Notes under the pieces: model-generated
What the model was told of the DNA's origin: nothing
Seen by the model: only the letters and a program-made list of their open reading frames with translations
Databases searched by the model: none
Shown: positions 32,351 to 43,860 of the stretch, one piece after another
Position numbering within the stretch: position 1 is the stretch's first letter
Layout: every line of letters begins with the position of its first letter
Assembly (NCBI GenBank): GCA_023105745.1
Contig: JALGQZ010000009.1
Coordinates: 8,964,937-9,028,936, forward strand
DNA length: 64,000 nucleotides
DNA from: Austropuccinia psidii
Lineage: Eukaryota; Basidiomycota; Pucciniomycetes; Pucciniales; Sphaerophragmiaceae
Direction: 5' to 3'
Made by a program: the position numbers and the translations under genes

Positions 32351-35337
32351 CTTGGCTTAAAGCCTTCAAATAAGGTCAAAACTTGTTTAAGAGAGCTTGA
32401 AGAAATTTAAAGCTGTTTTTACTAAGTTTTTCAGCTCAAGGGTAGTTTTTCCCTCTTGGAAACAGTTAAAACCACCCTGATCGGTATCAAGACCTCATCA
32501 TAAATTGAGTAACAGACCCTGTGACTCAATTCCAGGCTAAAATTGATGAGCTTTTGCATGAATTTTGACATCCCACACCTTTCAGAAGTAAAATTTGGGG
32601 AGTCTAGCACCCTTGGAGACAAGAGTCCTACTTCTCCCTCAAAATTAATCTTTCCAATTTGTGGTTCTTTAATTCCTCATAGTTTACTTGTAAGGTTTGA
32701 CTATGAAACAATAAGTAAAAATTACTAATATTTTACTTATTGTACTATGAATGTCCTTATAAGTAAAATAAATAACATAAAAACAATTATAATAATAAAG
32801 AATTATTATAATTATGGTGTACAAATAATTATATTATTGAGTAAATATGATAATATAATTTATATTATGAGAAAATTATATAATAAATAAATATATTAAT
32901 ATAAGATAATTAATATATTTAAAAGCACTTTATTATTGTTACAAACAAATAATAAAGGCACAAAAAATTGTTTTTGATTGATAAAACCCAATTAATAACA
33001 ATAATATTACTAATATTAAAGTTATGAATTAATATAGATACTATTTATATTAATTATGGAATTATTTAGAGTAATAATAGAGAGAAAATTATTATAATAA
33101 GAATAAATAACCTACATTTAATACCTAATATAATTATTTTGAATATTTTTGCGCCAAAAAATGTAAATACAACCTTTTTCAATTGTATTTACAATAAATT
33201 TTAAGGGAAATTACAAATATTCTTAATTTTATGTGGAATTGAGGTTTTTAAGAGAATTTTAAACAAAACAGTTAAATAAATATAGTAATCATGTCAAAGA
33301 TGATGATTATAATAGCATTATCTTTGGTCTTTCATAATATAAGAGTTTTATATATAAAGAATAAAGAAATTACCTTTTGATTTAAATATTTTAGTGTTTT
33401 GTAAGCGTCTGAGGGGAAAACAGAGTAAAAACAGCTCTATTTATAGTAAATACCTCCCTCCTAGAGTCCAGAAGGCTTCTAGTAGACGTGTAATGATGCT
33501 TTCTACTAGAATTTATCAATATTTTAAGGTTTGGTGATGATTACATCATGATCAAACCATCTTACCTCATAATTACACCATCATTTAGAGTTATCACTAT
33601 AACTCTAAGTTTGATGACATCATAGGCTTGGAAGAAGCCTAAACTTCGTGGATTTTATTAGTATTAATCATATTCTAATAGTATTCACCAGTTTTATCAC
33701 TTTTCTGACTGTTAAGCTTAAAATAAGATTACAGTGAGTGATCTTAACTGATCAAATTTAAGCTTAAACTTTAATCATTAATAACTTTTATGTTATACAC
33801 GCTACAGCGATTCTAAGAGGGGATTCTGATAGCTTGGCAGGTCTCTATTACACTGCCAAGAGAATTTTCTTACATCATCAAAACTCTATTTTTGATGATT
33901 TTTCTTGTAACTCATCTTTTCTGTTGAAATTTATTATTTTAAACTTCAAACCATGATTTTAAGTGGTTATACCTTGAATGTTATAATAAAAAACACGTCA
34001 TTATTCATGAATGAACTAGCAGAATCCTATTGTCTACTTTTCTTTAAGTTTGGACCACTTTCACAACAAGGTGGTCAACAGCTCTATTGATTTTAATCAA
34101 TAATCCATTACAGGTTTTAACCTTGTTTATAGCTTGTGAAATAAAGTTCATTTCTGTGCTCCTACAGTAATTATGTGGTGACTTTTTTTTTGGTTTATCA
34201 CTCTATCATGTATATTTCAAAAGATATTAGCTAAAATCCTTGAATATATACATTGACCAAAAAAGTGCATATATTCAGCTTAACTCCTTAAGTATTGACT
34301 TTTTATATTAGATTCTTGATTGTTTTATGGGTATAATTTTATGGGGAATTAAATGGTACAATTTATTTCACATGTTGCTTCATTGGTATTTGAAATAATT
34401 AAGAATTCATGTTTTTTATAAGGTGTTATTACTTATAACTCTTTGAATATTGACTTTACAGATATGCCATAAAAATGGTATATGTGTATTTTACCATGAG
34501 GAATCCAATGGTGTAATATATTTCACATGTTTATTAATTGGATTTTAATTTAAACCAAGTTTTATGCCTATTTATGGCAGTTTTGTAGCTTTAAGGTAAT
34601 TATTTTTAAGGTATAATTATTTTAAATATTTCTTGTGACCTTTTTTGGGTATGTGGTCATAGCTCAAAGGTTCACATTAATATACTTAAAACTCACAAAT
34701 TTGATTCAATTGAAAAACTAAAGAAAGAAACTGTAATTATTAATTCCTCATATGTATAATTGAGATCACTTATGTAATACACATGCACATTTTGACATTT
34801 CAATTGAAAGTACTTCAATTCCTCCTAACTTCTAAGCTGAACACCACAACTCAGTTTAACACAAAAATTGATGATTAAAATCACATTTGGTGGTACTTAA
34901 ATTAAAGTTTTGAGTATTTTCAGATTTTCATAGAGAAAATACTAAAAAATTGATTCAAACTTATTTAGTGTTGAGTTCCAGAATTTTCACTCAGAGGTGA
35001 CCCCACCTGATTTTTTTATGAGTAATCCATTGGTGAAACAAGTTTTTGATAAGTTTATTTATTGATTTTTTTAAATAATTTCTATTTCTTTTTTTCCAAA
35101 AAAGATTTAAATTTGAAAATTTTTGATGAAAATTTATTTTTACTTTGCTTTTTTATATAAGAATATATCTTCACATTTTCAATTTTAATGCAAATTTGAT
35201 GTTAAAATTTCATCATAAATATTCTATTTATATCTATTTATTTATTTATATCAAAAATAAAATCATTATTTTTAATAATTACTTATTTTCATTCTTTGTG
35301 GTACTTTGGGTATATGAGAATACCTCTAAGGCCCACA
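32351..35337 (-). repeat. 3' LTR of element C, interrupted by a solo LTR
   Basis: It starts TGTGGGCCTTAGAGGTATT at 35337 (minus), homologous to the 5' LTR start at 43371. Matching blocks resume after the insertion (32350-32688, compare 42420-42780), including AATTGAGTAACAGACCCTG. The distal end could not be located. Confidence 0.7.
32689..34676 (-). repeat. Solo LTR of the element-D family nested in the element C LTR
   Basis: On the minus strand it begins TGTGAACCTTTGAGCTATGACC at 34676 and ends TAGTCAAACCTTACA at 32689 (1988 bp). It matches the element D 3' LTR at 50458-52428 (1971 bp) at both ends and in many internal blocks. The flanks TTACT (32684-32688) and TTAAT (34677-34681) are a one-mismatch target duplication. 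The surrounding LTR aligns without it at 42760-42790. No internal coding DNA remains, as expected after LTR-LTR recombination. Confidence 0.85.
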
Positions 35338-35356
35338 CTCCCTCCCCCTCAAAAGA
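35338..35356 (-). other. Polypurine tract of element C
   Basis: On the minus strand CTTTTGAGGGGGAGGGAG directly precedes the LTR start TGTGGGCC. Confidence 0.75.
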
Positions 35357-35409
35357 TATTACTTTGTAATCTAGCTATTTTGAGTGTTTTTGAACTATAT
35401 GAGAAGTGT

Positions 35410-38400
35410 GGTAGCTTCAGTTATGTCTTTTTCTGATAACCATTCATATTCACAAGTTGAGTTACTGTATATGAAACGGTACTCCCTGACTCTCTTGATC
35501 CTCAATTTTCTTAGTACCAGATGTTTCTACAGGTGATATATGCTGGGGAACTTTATTCCTTAAGGGTAATTTCTCAGAATCAACATATTTTTAAGGCTTT
35601 ATTAAGCTTAATTCAAATGTAATATGCTTATTAATAAGCTCTTCAGGTAATGCTACTTCAACAGCATTTTCCCCATGAAGCATCTTAATGAAAAAAGGTG
35701 CTGCAAAAGGGTCTTTAAGGTTTTTGCATTGTTTGATGTTATTGAAGTTGTTAGTGGATAAAAGTATCAGTTCTCCTACCTTGAAGTTTGGTAGAGCATG
35801 TGACTTATCCCCTTTTTCTTTGGCATATGCAAATGAGTCTTTCATAAATCTGAATGCATGCTTCCTAGCTTTTTATAGAATTCCTTTGAAGCTAGAAGCT
35901 GTGGGATTTATCTCAACCAAATTTTTCCTCAAAGAATATTGGGGTTGTCTGGGATTCCATCCTTGCATTAGAATAGCAGGAGTCTAATTGTTAATGGCAT
36001 AAATAGATGTCTTATATGCTAGTTCCAGTGCAGGTAGAAGGGTACACCAATAATGGGTTAATCAATCACAATGTTTGAGCTCTAAGCAATATGCACAAAC
36101 TCTTCTGATAATTTCTGTCAATTTCTGGATCATTCTTTCCGCCCGGCCATCAGTTTGTGGGTGGTAAGCTGTAGAGAAGGATAATTTGGTCCTGGATAAT
36201 TGGTGAATATTGGTCCATAATGCTGAGGAAAATTTGGGATATCTGTCACTAATACTGTTTGTGAATATTCCAGTCCATGATACTACTCATTTCCATATCA
36301 GAAGAGCTGTATCCATGGCTGTATCATCTTTGTGACATAGTAAAAATATTGGGGTCTTACTAAACCTTTCAACAATCACTAGGAAGGAATTATAGCTTCT
36401 ATTATCACCTGGTGGTAGATCAGTTATAAAATACATATTAAAAATATCCCAAAGTCTACTCTGTTCTTTTATCTTGATAATATTTCCAAATTTTTTTCAA
36501 GTGTAGTTATTTTCCTTTTGACATCTGTCAGAGGTTTTGCAGTATCATGAAAAATCCTTTTGCCACATTGGCTAACATATGCAGGTATTGATTTCCTCTC
36601 TCATTGTATCCTTCAATAAGTTTCCTGATGAAGGGCTGTCATTGAATACTTTTTAATACAAGATTAATGAAGGACCTGTCAATAATTTGAATGAAATATC
36701 TGTGTTTTGTCCTATGGAATATTATTCCATCAAGTAAATTAAATCTTCCTTCATCATTTGAATTTTTCCTTATTTTCTCTAAGGAATGTATCAAGGAGTT
36801 GTCTTCAATTTCTTTAGAAAGTAATTGGCATAGGATGATAAAGCTCTTACATTTAGTATGGCTTTTCCTTACTACTTCAAAGAAGGTAGTGTTTAGGTTT
36901 TTACCACTGATTCCTTGTATTGGTATTTGTGGAGAATATTCTTCTGGAACATAAGCAGGATTTCCAATATCATTTTGAAATGGCCATCTTTTCAGTCCAT
37001 CTGAATTTTTGTTAATATTCCCATATTTGTGTACAATGGTCATATTTCCTCTATATTCCTTCACAGCTCTTTGCCATCTGAACATATTTCTTCTGGGTGT
37101 TTTCATGTTTGGAAGTGATTTCACAGTGGTAAAATATTTTATCACCTCAAAAACACATCCTTAAAGGAAATAATTGAGTTTTTAAAACGCCCAAACAAGA
37201 TGTAAACATTCCATATCTAGCTTCAGTTGGTTTGATCTTCCTAGAAATAAAAAATGTGGGTCCTTCCACAGGTTTTTCCTTAATAATTTGGACTTGATGC
37301 AGTAAAGCTCCTAGCCCATCTCCTGATGCATCAATGTAAATCTTAAAAGGCAGTTTAAAATTTGGAATAAGTAGGAGTGGAGCAGTGGTTAAGGCTTGTC
37401 TCATCGACTCAAAGGCTTGACTCTAAAAGAAGTCATTTCAAATACTGTATCATTGTAACACAATTTATAAAGAGGTCTTTCTATGAATGCAATATCTCTC
37501 ATATGCTTCCTGAAGTATCCTGAAAGCCATCGTAATGACTAGATTTCCTTCTTTTTCTGAGGAATATGCTTTAATAGGACTTCTTCAGCTTTATTTTTGT
37601 CAATTCCAAATGATAGACCAGATACCACATGTTGTAGGTCTTTGAGCTCTTTGAATCCAAAATAGCATTTCTTTAAAGAAATTTCCATATTTGCTGATTG
37701 AATTTTACCCAAAACTCTAGATATTCTAGATGTATGTTCTTTAAAAGTCTTGGAGAAAACAATAATTTCATCAATATAAATGATCAAAGATCCTTCTGAA
37801 AGTTTTTCAGGAAAGATCTCATTCATCATTCTTTGGAAGTGTGAAGGTAAATTTTTGCTACCAAAAGACAACCGCAATTATTAGTAAACTTCACAATTGA
37901 AAATAACTGTCGAATATTTCCTTGTTGTTAGTGCTACTACATTCTGGTAAAATACCTTCAGGGAACCCATAATTCTGCTGTACAATCCTTGAGATATTTG
38001 AGCAAGAGAAATTTGGATTTTTGGTATGTGATACCTGTCTGGGATAGTGTAAGTATTTGGAGCTCTAAGATAAGCAAAAATTCTGTATTCTCCATTATAC
38101 CATGCCACTACAACAGGTGTAGTTATTTCTACCTCTTCATTGTTCCCAATTTTTCTTATTACACCAAGGTCCAGGAGTTCTTTAGCTTGAAGCTCAAGGA
38201 ATTTTCTTGACTTTGGGCTTGCTGGGTATGCCGGACTTCTTAAGAGTGGTAGACAAAGTCTCCCAATGTTTCAAACAATTTCCAATTAATGACCAATAAT
38301 TGCCCCCAATGCTTCTTTATATGATGAAAAGGCTACCTTGTGGTCATATAAAAGCGAAGAGAATTTATTCTCCTGTGAGTCAGTAAGATGAAGACTGACT

Positions 38401-38600
38401 TCAGATTCATTCATTTGTTCTGATTCAAGCCTTTCCAGCTCCAAGTTGACTGCTGATGATTTATTTACTGTAATTTGTCTTTTAAAAGGTAAAAAGGAAA
38501 ATTTGGGATGCTTATTGTAGCCAATAGTGAAGTAACTGTTTTTATTGTTAGGTAAATCTATTCTACACATGGGTAAATAATCATTCAACAATATAAAGCC
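35410..38600 (-). pseudogene. Broken Pol of element C (RT, RNase H, integrase, chromodomain)
   Basis: Homologous blocks on the minus strand, in order. A protease-RT linker PFKRQITVNKSSAVNLE lies near 38470. RT spans about 38110-37540, with MRLSFGSKNLPSHFQRMMNE and IIYIDEIIVFS, where the second catalytic Asp is Glu. RNase H includes PFKIYIDASGDGLGALLHQ near 37310 and [19 protein letters not shown] near 37110. The integrase linker lies near 36640-36900. An integrase C-terminal part (DFKVG-like NFKVGELILLSTNNFNN) lies near 35780. A chromodomain-like tail (VREYRFIYSNSTCEYEWLSE) lies near 35420-35490. Stops and frameshifts separate most blocks. Non-functional. Confidence 0.85.
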
Positions 38601-41460
38601 GGTACTAGAACAGTTTTACACAACAAAAAAATCAAAAGATACTCTTAATTGCCATTTATAGGTGGAAATAGTTGAGTGTTCTCAAATATTACCAATGGCT
38701 TCATTGGATTTCTTGCACTGATGAGTTTTATGCCATCAATTGGTAATAATTTATCTTCAAAGCTTAGCACACAACTCTTAAGAAAAGATTTTTCAGCTCA
38801 AGAGCAAAAAGCTCCTGGGTAAAATAAAAGCTTATTGGGTTTGTTATCAATCACCACTTATGTTATACATGAATTCCAAGCTGTATAACCTCTCCCCCTG
38901 TTTGGCTTGGTTTTCATAAACTGTGCATCTTGAATTTTGGATCAGTAAAGTTTACTATTACTCAACTCTGGTAAGTAGGAGTGGGATTCCATGAACTCAA
39001 ATGAAAAATTGATATTTTATGTATCTTTTGAAGATTCAGAAGATATTGATAATTTATCATCTTCATTTTTATTATCTTTTTCATAATCAGGTTCTTTTTC
39101 AATGTTAATTTCATTGATTTTCCCTCTTTTTCAACAAGTATTGTCCCAATTTGTGGTACTTTGGCAAAAATGCCACTTTCATATTGTTTCTGTAGATTCA
39201 TATCTCATCTTACTAGAATTTAATTTCGGGTTTTTGTCCACAGAATATTTCCAAGGTGTATTAAAACTTGGTTTGATATTCAATATACTAGAACCAATTT
39301 TTGCTCTGGTGGTTACTTCTTCTAATATATTTATGATTTCTTCTGCTGAAGATTGTTCAGTAGTCCATCTTTTCACAGCATATTCCAAATCACCTCCAAA
39401 TTGTGTCGGAAATTTTCTATGGATCATGAATTCTGACATGTCAAGATATAATTCTGTTAGTATGTCTGTTTTTTGGACAAACCATGGTATAGCTCTGTCT
39501 TTTTCAGCATTAAAGTTTGTATATTAAAAGGCTGTTTCAGGTATAAAAGTCCAGGAATCATTGGAAAATCTATTGATGATTTGGGTTTTCCACCTAGTCC
39601 GGCTTTGGTTTCCATGCACTTGCCTTAACTTGATATACCAACCATGAGCTTATTTTGCAATCAAGGTGTTGAAAATTTCTGTTACCAATCTGTCTGGAAA
39701 TTAAAAGTCCCCTTTGAGAATGTCAATTCCACTTCTAAATTCCATAAGGTAATATGCTGTTAAACCACTGAAGTGAGGCCATTCTCTGAGTTTTGGTACT
39801 TTTTTCAAAAGTGCTTGGCTCATTGATTGTTCCAAGTTATGGAAAAAAGTGTAAAATTAATTTTTTATATTTGAATTTTCTCCAACCAATCTTTTTGGGT
39901 TGGAAATTTTTACACCTTCACTTTGATTTAGAGGTGTAAACATTCTTGGTAAAGTGTGAAGTGATTTTTCAATTTAAGTCATTTTACTGGTAATGAACCT
40001 TGTGGAATTTCTGAATGAATTTTTGAAATCTTGTATTGAAGAAATTAACTCAATTATAAAAATGTCCTCTTTGATTGTCATTTATTGCCATAACTATGTT
40101 TGTCTAGTATTACAAGAAATGATTTTTTTCAGATTCATTTTCAATTTTGACACTTCTGCTTGTGAGGTATCAAAACACTTTTCAAGGCAATGATATTTTT
40201 CTTCACTTCTGTAAATCAATTTTTGATATCATCAAGTATTTTTGTTATTATCTGCTTTGATAGTAGTTGGGGATTTTTTATTATTGTTTCAATTATGCTA
40301 TCAATATTCAATTTAGAATGTTTATTTGTTAATTCTTGAACAATGACAGATCTTTCACTTATTTTATTTGAAAATGAAGTGTCACTGTTTGATGGTTTAA
40401 TTGCTCTTAAGACTTTTTCAAAACCCCTAAGTGTTTCATTTATTTGGCTTAAACTCAGATTATTTGTCTTAAGATTGTTAAAAATATTTGAATTATTCTA
40501 AGAAATATGACTTTTTCAGTTGTTTATGTCTATATACAAAGTTTGAATTCCATCAAAAATCTCAGAAATGATGTCTGATATTTTAATCTGGATTCCTTTC
40601 TCTTCTGCATTTCCATCATAGTTCTGGCCATCTGAAACACATTTTCCCTGAAATATTGTTGAATATTTGGGATTCTGTAGCGTTGGATGTATGTTTTAGT
40701 GGCTGGTTCTTTGCTGTTTCCCTTGTTCTGAGCTTGTGGCTTCTTTCTCATGACTGAGTTTCTTCTTATGACCACTGGGATTGGTTTTGGCACTTTTTCC
40801 TCCATTCTTATTTTAAAAGCATAATGTTCCTTTTTTCCATCAATGGATGCCATCCATTCAGTAACTTGCAAGTATTGGGATGGCCCAGAAATTTTCTCAC
40901 AGTCAGGTAAGAGTTCATGCAGTTTTTCCAAAGGTCTGCTAGGAGACATGTTTTAATGACTTTTGAATGGCTTTTTAAATGTACCCCGAGTCTTTTTGTG
41001 GTGGTGTCAGCTCTGATTGAAGGCAAAAAAGTGTTATTGGCTTCAGAATCGCATAGTTTGTCAGTTTGGGCTTCATTTACTAAAACTTGTACTTCTATAA
41101 CTGATTGGTGTCTGACATAATCATGTCTATAGCCTTTTTGGGAGCTGCTTCAGGGGTTACAGCTGCACCCTGATATGGTTGAAGACATATTTTTAAGTAA
41201 AAAAAGCTTACAAAATACTAATTTTACATTAAAAAACATACTATTTTCCAGATTATCTGCTTTTGAGAGAGTATTACTAATATTATAATTGAGTAATTCA
41301 GAAGTTATTGGTTCTGGTTGATTATTCTGTGCTAAAATAACTGTACTATTATGGTCAGAATTGACAGTAATGGGTGGAATAATGATAGTTACTGTTGAAG
41401 CTATTTCAATATTTTCTTCTCTTACCAAATTTTCAGGAACTAAGATTAATAAAGAAAGCA
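38601..41460 (-). pseudogene. Broken Gag region of element C, with two recognisable overlapping frames
   Basis: A capsid-like block EFMIHRKFPTQFGGDLEYAVK with ITTRAKIG-type ending (VTTRAKIGSS) lies near 39350-39440. Upstream (about 40530-41030) two minus-strand frames are both protein-like: LHELLPDCEKISGPSQYLQV...WMASIDGKKEHY in one, and QNYDGNAEEKGIQIKISDII in the other. This parallels the dual-frame Gag of elements B and E. A GTATGT donor near 41240 and ATATCAG acceptor near 41165 could be the equivalent of B's second intron. Many stops are present. Confidence 0.65.
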
Positions 41461-41656
41461 ATTATTCAAGTAAGAAAGGGTACTTTCCAAAAGAAAAATT
41501 AAGCCTCACTTACAATATTCTAAAAGGAATATTTTTTATAGATTTTTGAGATTTTAAGTATTCTTCATGAATTTTTAAGCTTTTTAATATAAGAAAAATA
41601 ATTCAAAAATTTAAAGAACTATTTAAAAGGTAAAATATCCCAGCTGGGCCCCCAAA

Positions 41657-43371
41657 TTCAAGGTTTGGATATGAAACTTTGAGTAAAAATCAAGTACTTT
41701 TCCTGTCTTCAAAATTAGTATAAGGTAATTTTTAAGGATTTTAGGAAAGAACATGCTAAAGTTATTGTTTTCAAGTTTTTTAGGATAAAAAATTGATATT
41801 ATAAAGACTTATTTTCTTACCAATACTGCTCTACAAGAGATATTCATGGCTACAAAAGAAATTCCTTCAAGAGCAATTTCAATTAAAATTAACTGAGCAA
41901 AGAGATGCAGGAAATCAATATGAGAGAATAGTCTCTAACGAGATTATCAAACAGAAAAAACACCCAAAAGTGACCATAGTGAATTTGGAAACAAAGTGAA
42001 AAATTCAACCGTGATGAAAGATGCTTTATTTCACTTTTGGGGTGGCTCACAGGTAAAAATAATTTTAAGGGCTAAAAACAATGATCATAATTATTTCTTA
42101 CATGGTTAAAAGGCTTCAAAATCATGGATAAATGTTACTTGGAATATTTTAATTATTGGTTTAACAGCTTTTAAGCAAAGTAAAAAAGGAAAAGATTCTA
42201 ACATCAAGAGAAAAGTGGGGCAAAGAAGGCATTCCTTTATAGCCACCAATTCTCTTACTCCAAAAGCAATATTGAATATAATAGGTTGTGAGAGGAAAAC
42301 TGAAAGAAGAAAATCCAACTATGGAATTACTGAACCCTGGTTTGGACCAAAAAAGGGATGGGTTTTGCTACTTTTAGCTATTTTTAGCCAGTTTAGTCCC
42401 TTAAATTAGCCATTACCATGGTATTACTTAGCTTAAACCCTTCAAATCATCTTAGAATGTGTGTAAGAGACCCCAGAGAAAGTTTAAAATGTTTCTAATA
42501 AGTTTTTTTTATCATAAGGGTAGTTTTACCCTCTTTGAAACAGTTAAAACTGCCCTGGTTGGTATCAAAACCTCATCATCAATTGAGTCAAAGACTCTGT
42601 GACTCAATTCCAGGCCAAAAGTGATAAATATTTGCATAAATTTTGACATCCCATGCCTGTCAGCAAGGAATTTTGGGGAGTCTATCACCCTTGGAGCCAA
42701 GATTCCTTTCCCCCCACAAATTCAATCTTTCCAATTTATTTTTTCTTCAACTCCCCATCATGTATTATACTTAAGATTTACACATGTAAATCAATTGAAA
42801 AATTATAGTAAACAACTGTAATTATTAATTGCTCATATGAAAATTCAAGTTAACTTATGTAATATAAACACACATTTTGACATTTCAATTGAATATACTT
42901 CAATTACTCATAACTTCTAAAATGCACACCACCCCTCAATTTTAACACAAAAAGTTATTCTTAATACCACATGTGGTGTCAATTAATCTGAATTTTTGGG
43001 TATTTTCAGATTTTAATCCAGAGAATATTAAAAACTCAGTTTAAGCTCATTTAGAGTTGAGCTACAGAATTTTCACTCAGAAGTGACCCCAACTGATTTT
43101 TTATGAGGAATCCAAAGCCCCTGGTGGAATAATTTTCATATGTCTATTTATTGGAAAAAATCTCATAATGATTTTTATTAATTATAATATGTTTGATGAG
43201 AATTTATTTTTACTTTCATTTTTTCATGTAAAAATATTATTTCACATTTTTGAGTTTTAATTAAAATTTAATGTTAAATTTTAATTATAAAATCTATATT
43301 TAATTTCATTTAGAAATTACCTTTATTCTTTGTGGTCTTTTGGGTATACGAAAATACCTCTAAGGCTCACA
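41657..43371 (-). repeat. 5' LTR of element C (~1715 bp)
   Basis: It starts TGTGAGCCTTAGAGGTATTT at 43371 and ends ...CATATCCAAACCTTGAA at 41657, followed by TTTGGGGGCCCAGC. Related copies lie at 5031-5812 and 8746-11143, and an interrupted one starts at 35337. The terminal bases are degenerate compared with CCTTACA in the copy ending at 5812. Confidence 0.8.
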
Positions 43372-43404
43372 ATGACTCAAAAATTTGAAGATAAGAATTC
43401 CAGG

Positions 43405-43860
43405 TTTGAGAAGTTATCAAGATTTTACTTATCATGCCCCAGTTGTTCAATGCTATGTGACTGAGCACAACAATTCAAAATAGATTTTTGAACCAAAGGT
43501 CTCAAAGCTCCTACCAAATCATCTCATTTATAGCAAAAATGGTCTTGATGATATTAAGTTCTGTAATGTGGCTTATATTCTTGACCTAGGGTGTGAAGAA
43601 CTTCATAAGAGTCCAGCTGTATTGATATGCTGGCTAGAAGATGTTGAGAAATTTTAGAGTGTATTCAAGAATCTTGATTTCTTGGAAGCAAAAGAGCTTA
43701 AATCTGACAAATAAGCTGAGTTTTATATCAGTTTCTGATATTCTGAGAATAGGTGGTTATCTTAATCTCCCTGAATGGGAACTGGGATGTTCAGAATTAA
43801 CTATAATGGTCTGTAGCATGGATGAGCTTGTTGGAATAGATTTTATTCCATGAATCCAAT
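43405..43860 (+). pseudogene. Decayed coding remnant of unknown origin
   Basis: A protein-like plus-strand frame with several stops reads SYQDFTYHAPVVQCYVTEHN, then FCNVAYILDLGCEELHKSP, VLICWLEDVEKF and FKNLDFLEAKELKSDK. Codon usage and hydrophobic pattern look coding, but I do not recognise the family. It lies immediately outside the element C 5' LTR, so it is the sequence C inserted beside, not part of C. Confidence 0.3.

Larger units (their letters stand above)
32351..43371 (-). mobile_element. Decayed Ty3/Gypsy element C
   Basis: On the minus strand: 5' LTR (43371-41657), TTTGGGGGCC primer-site-like sequence, broken Gag (about 41460-38800), broken Pol (about 38600-35410), polypurine tract and 3' LTR starting at 35337. 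Many stops and frameshifts are present, and the RT active site reads YIDE instead of YIDD. The 3' LTR is split by a later solo LTR. It is an ancient copy, related to but clearly distinct from B. Confidence 0.85.
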
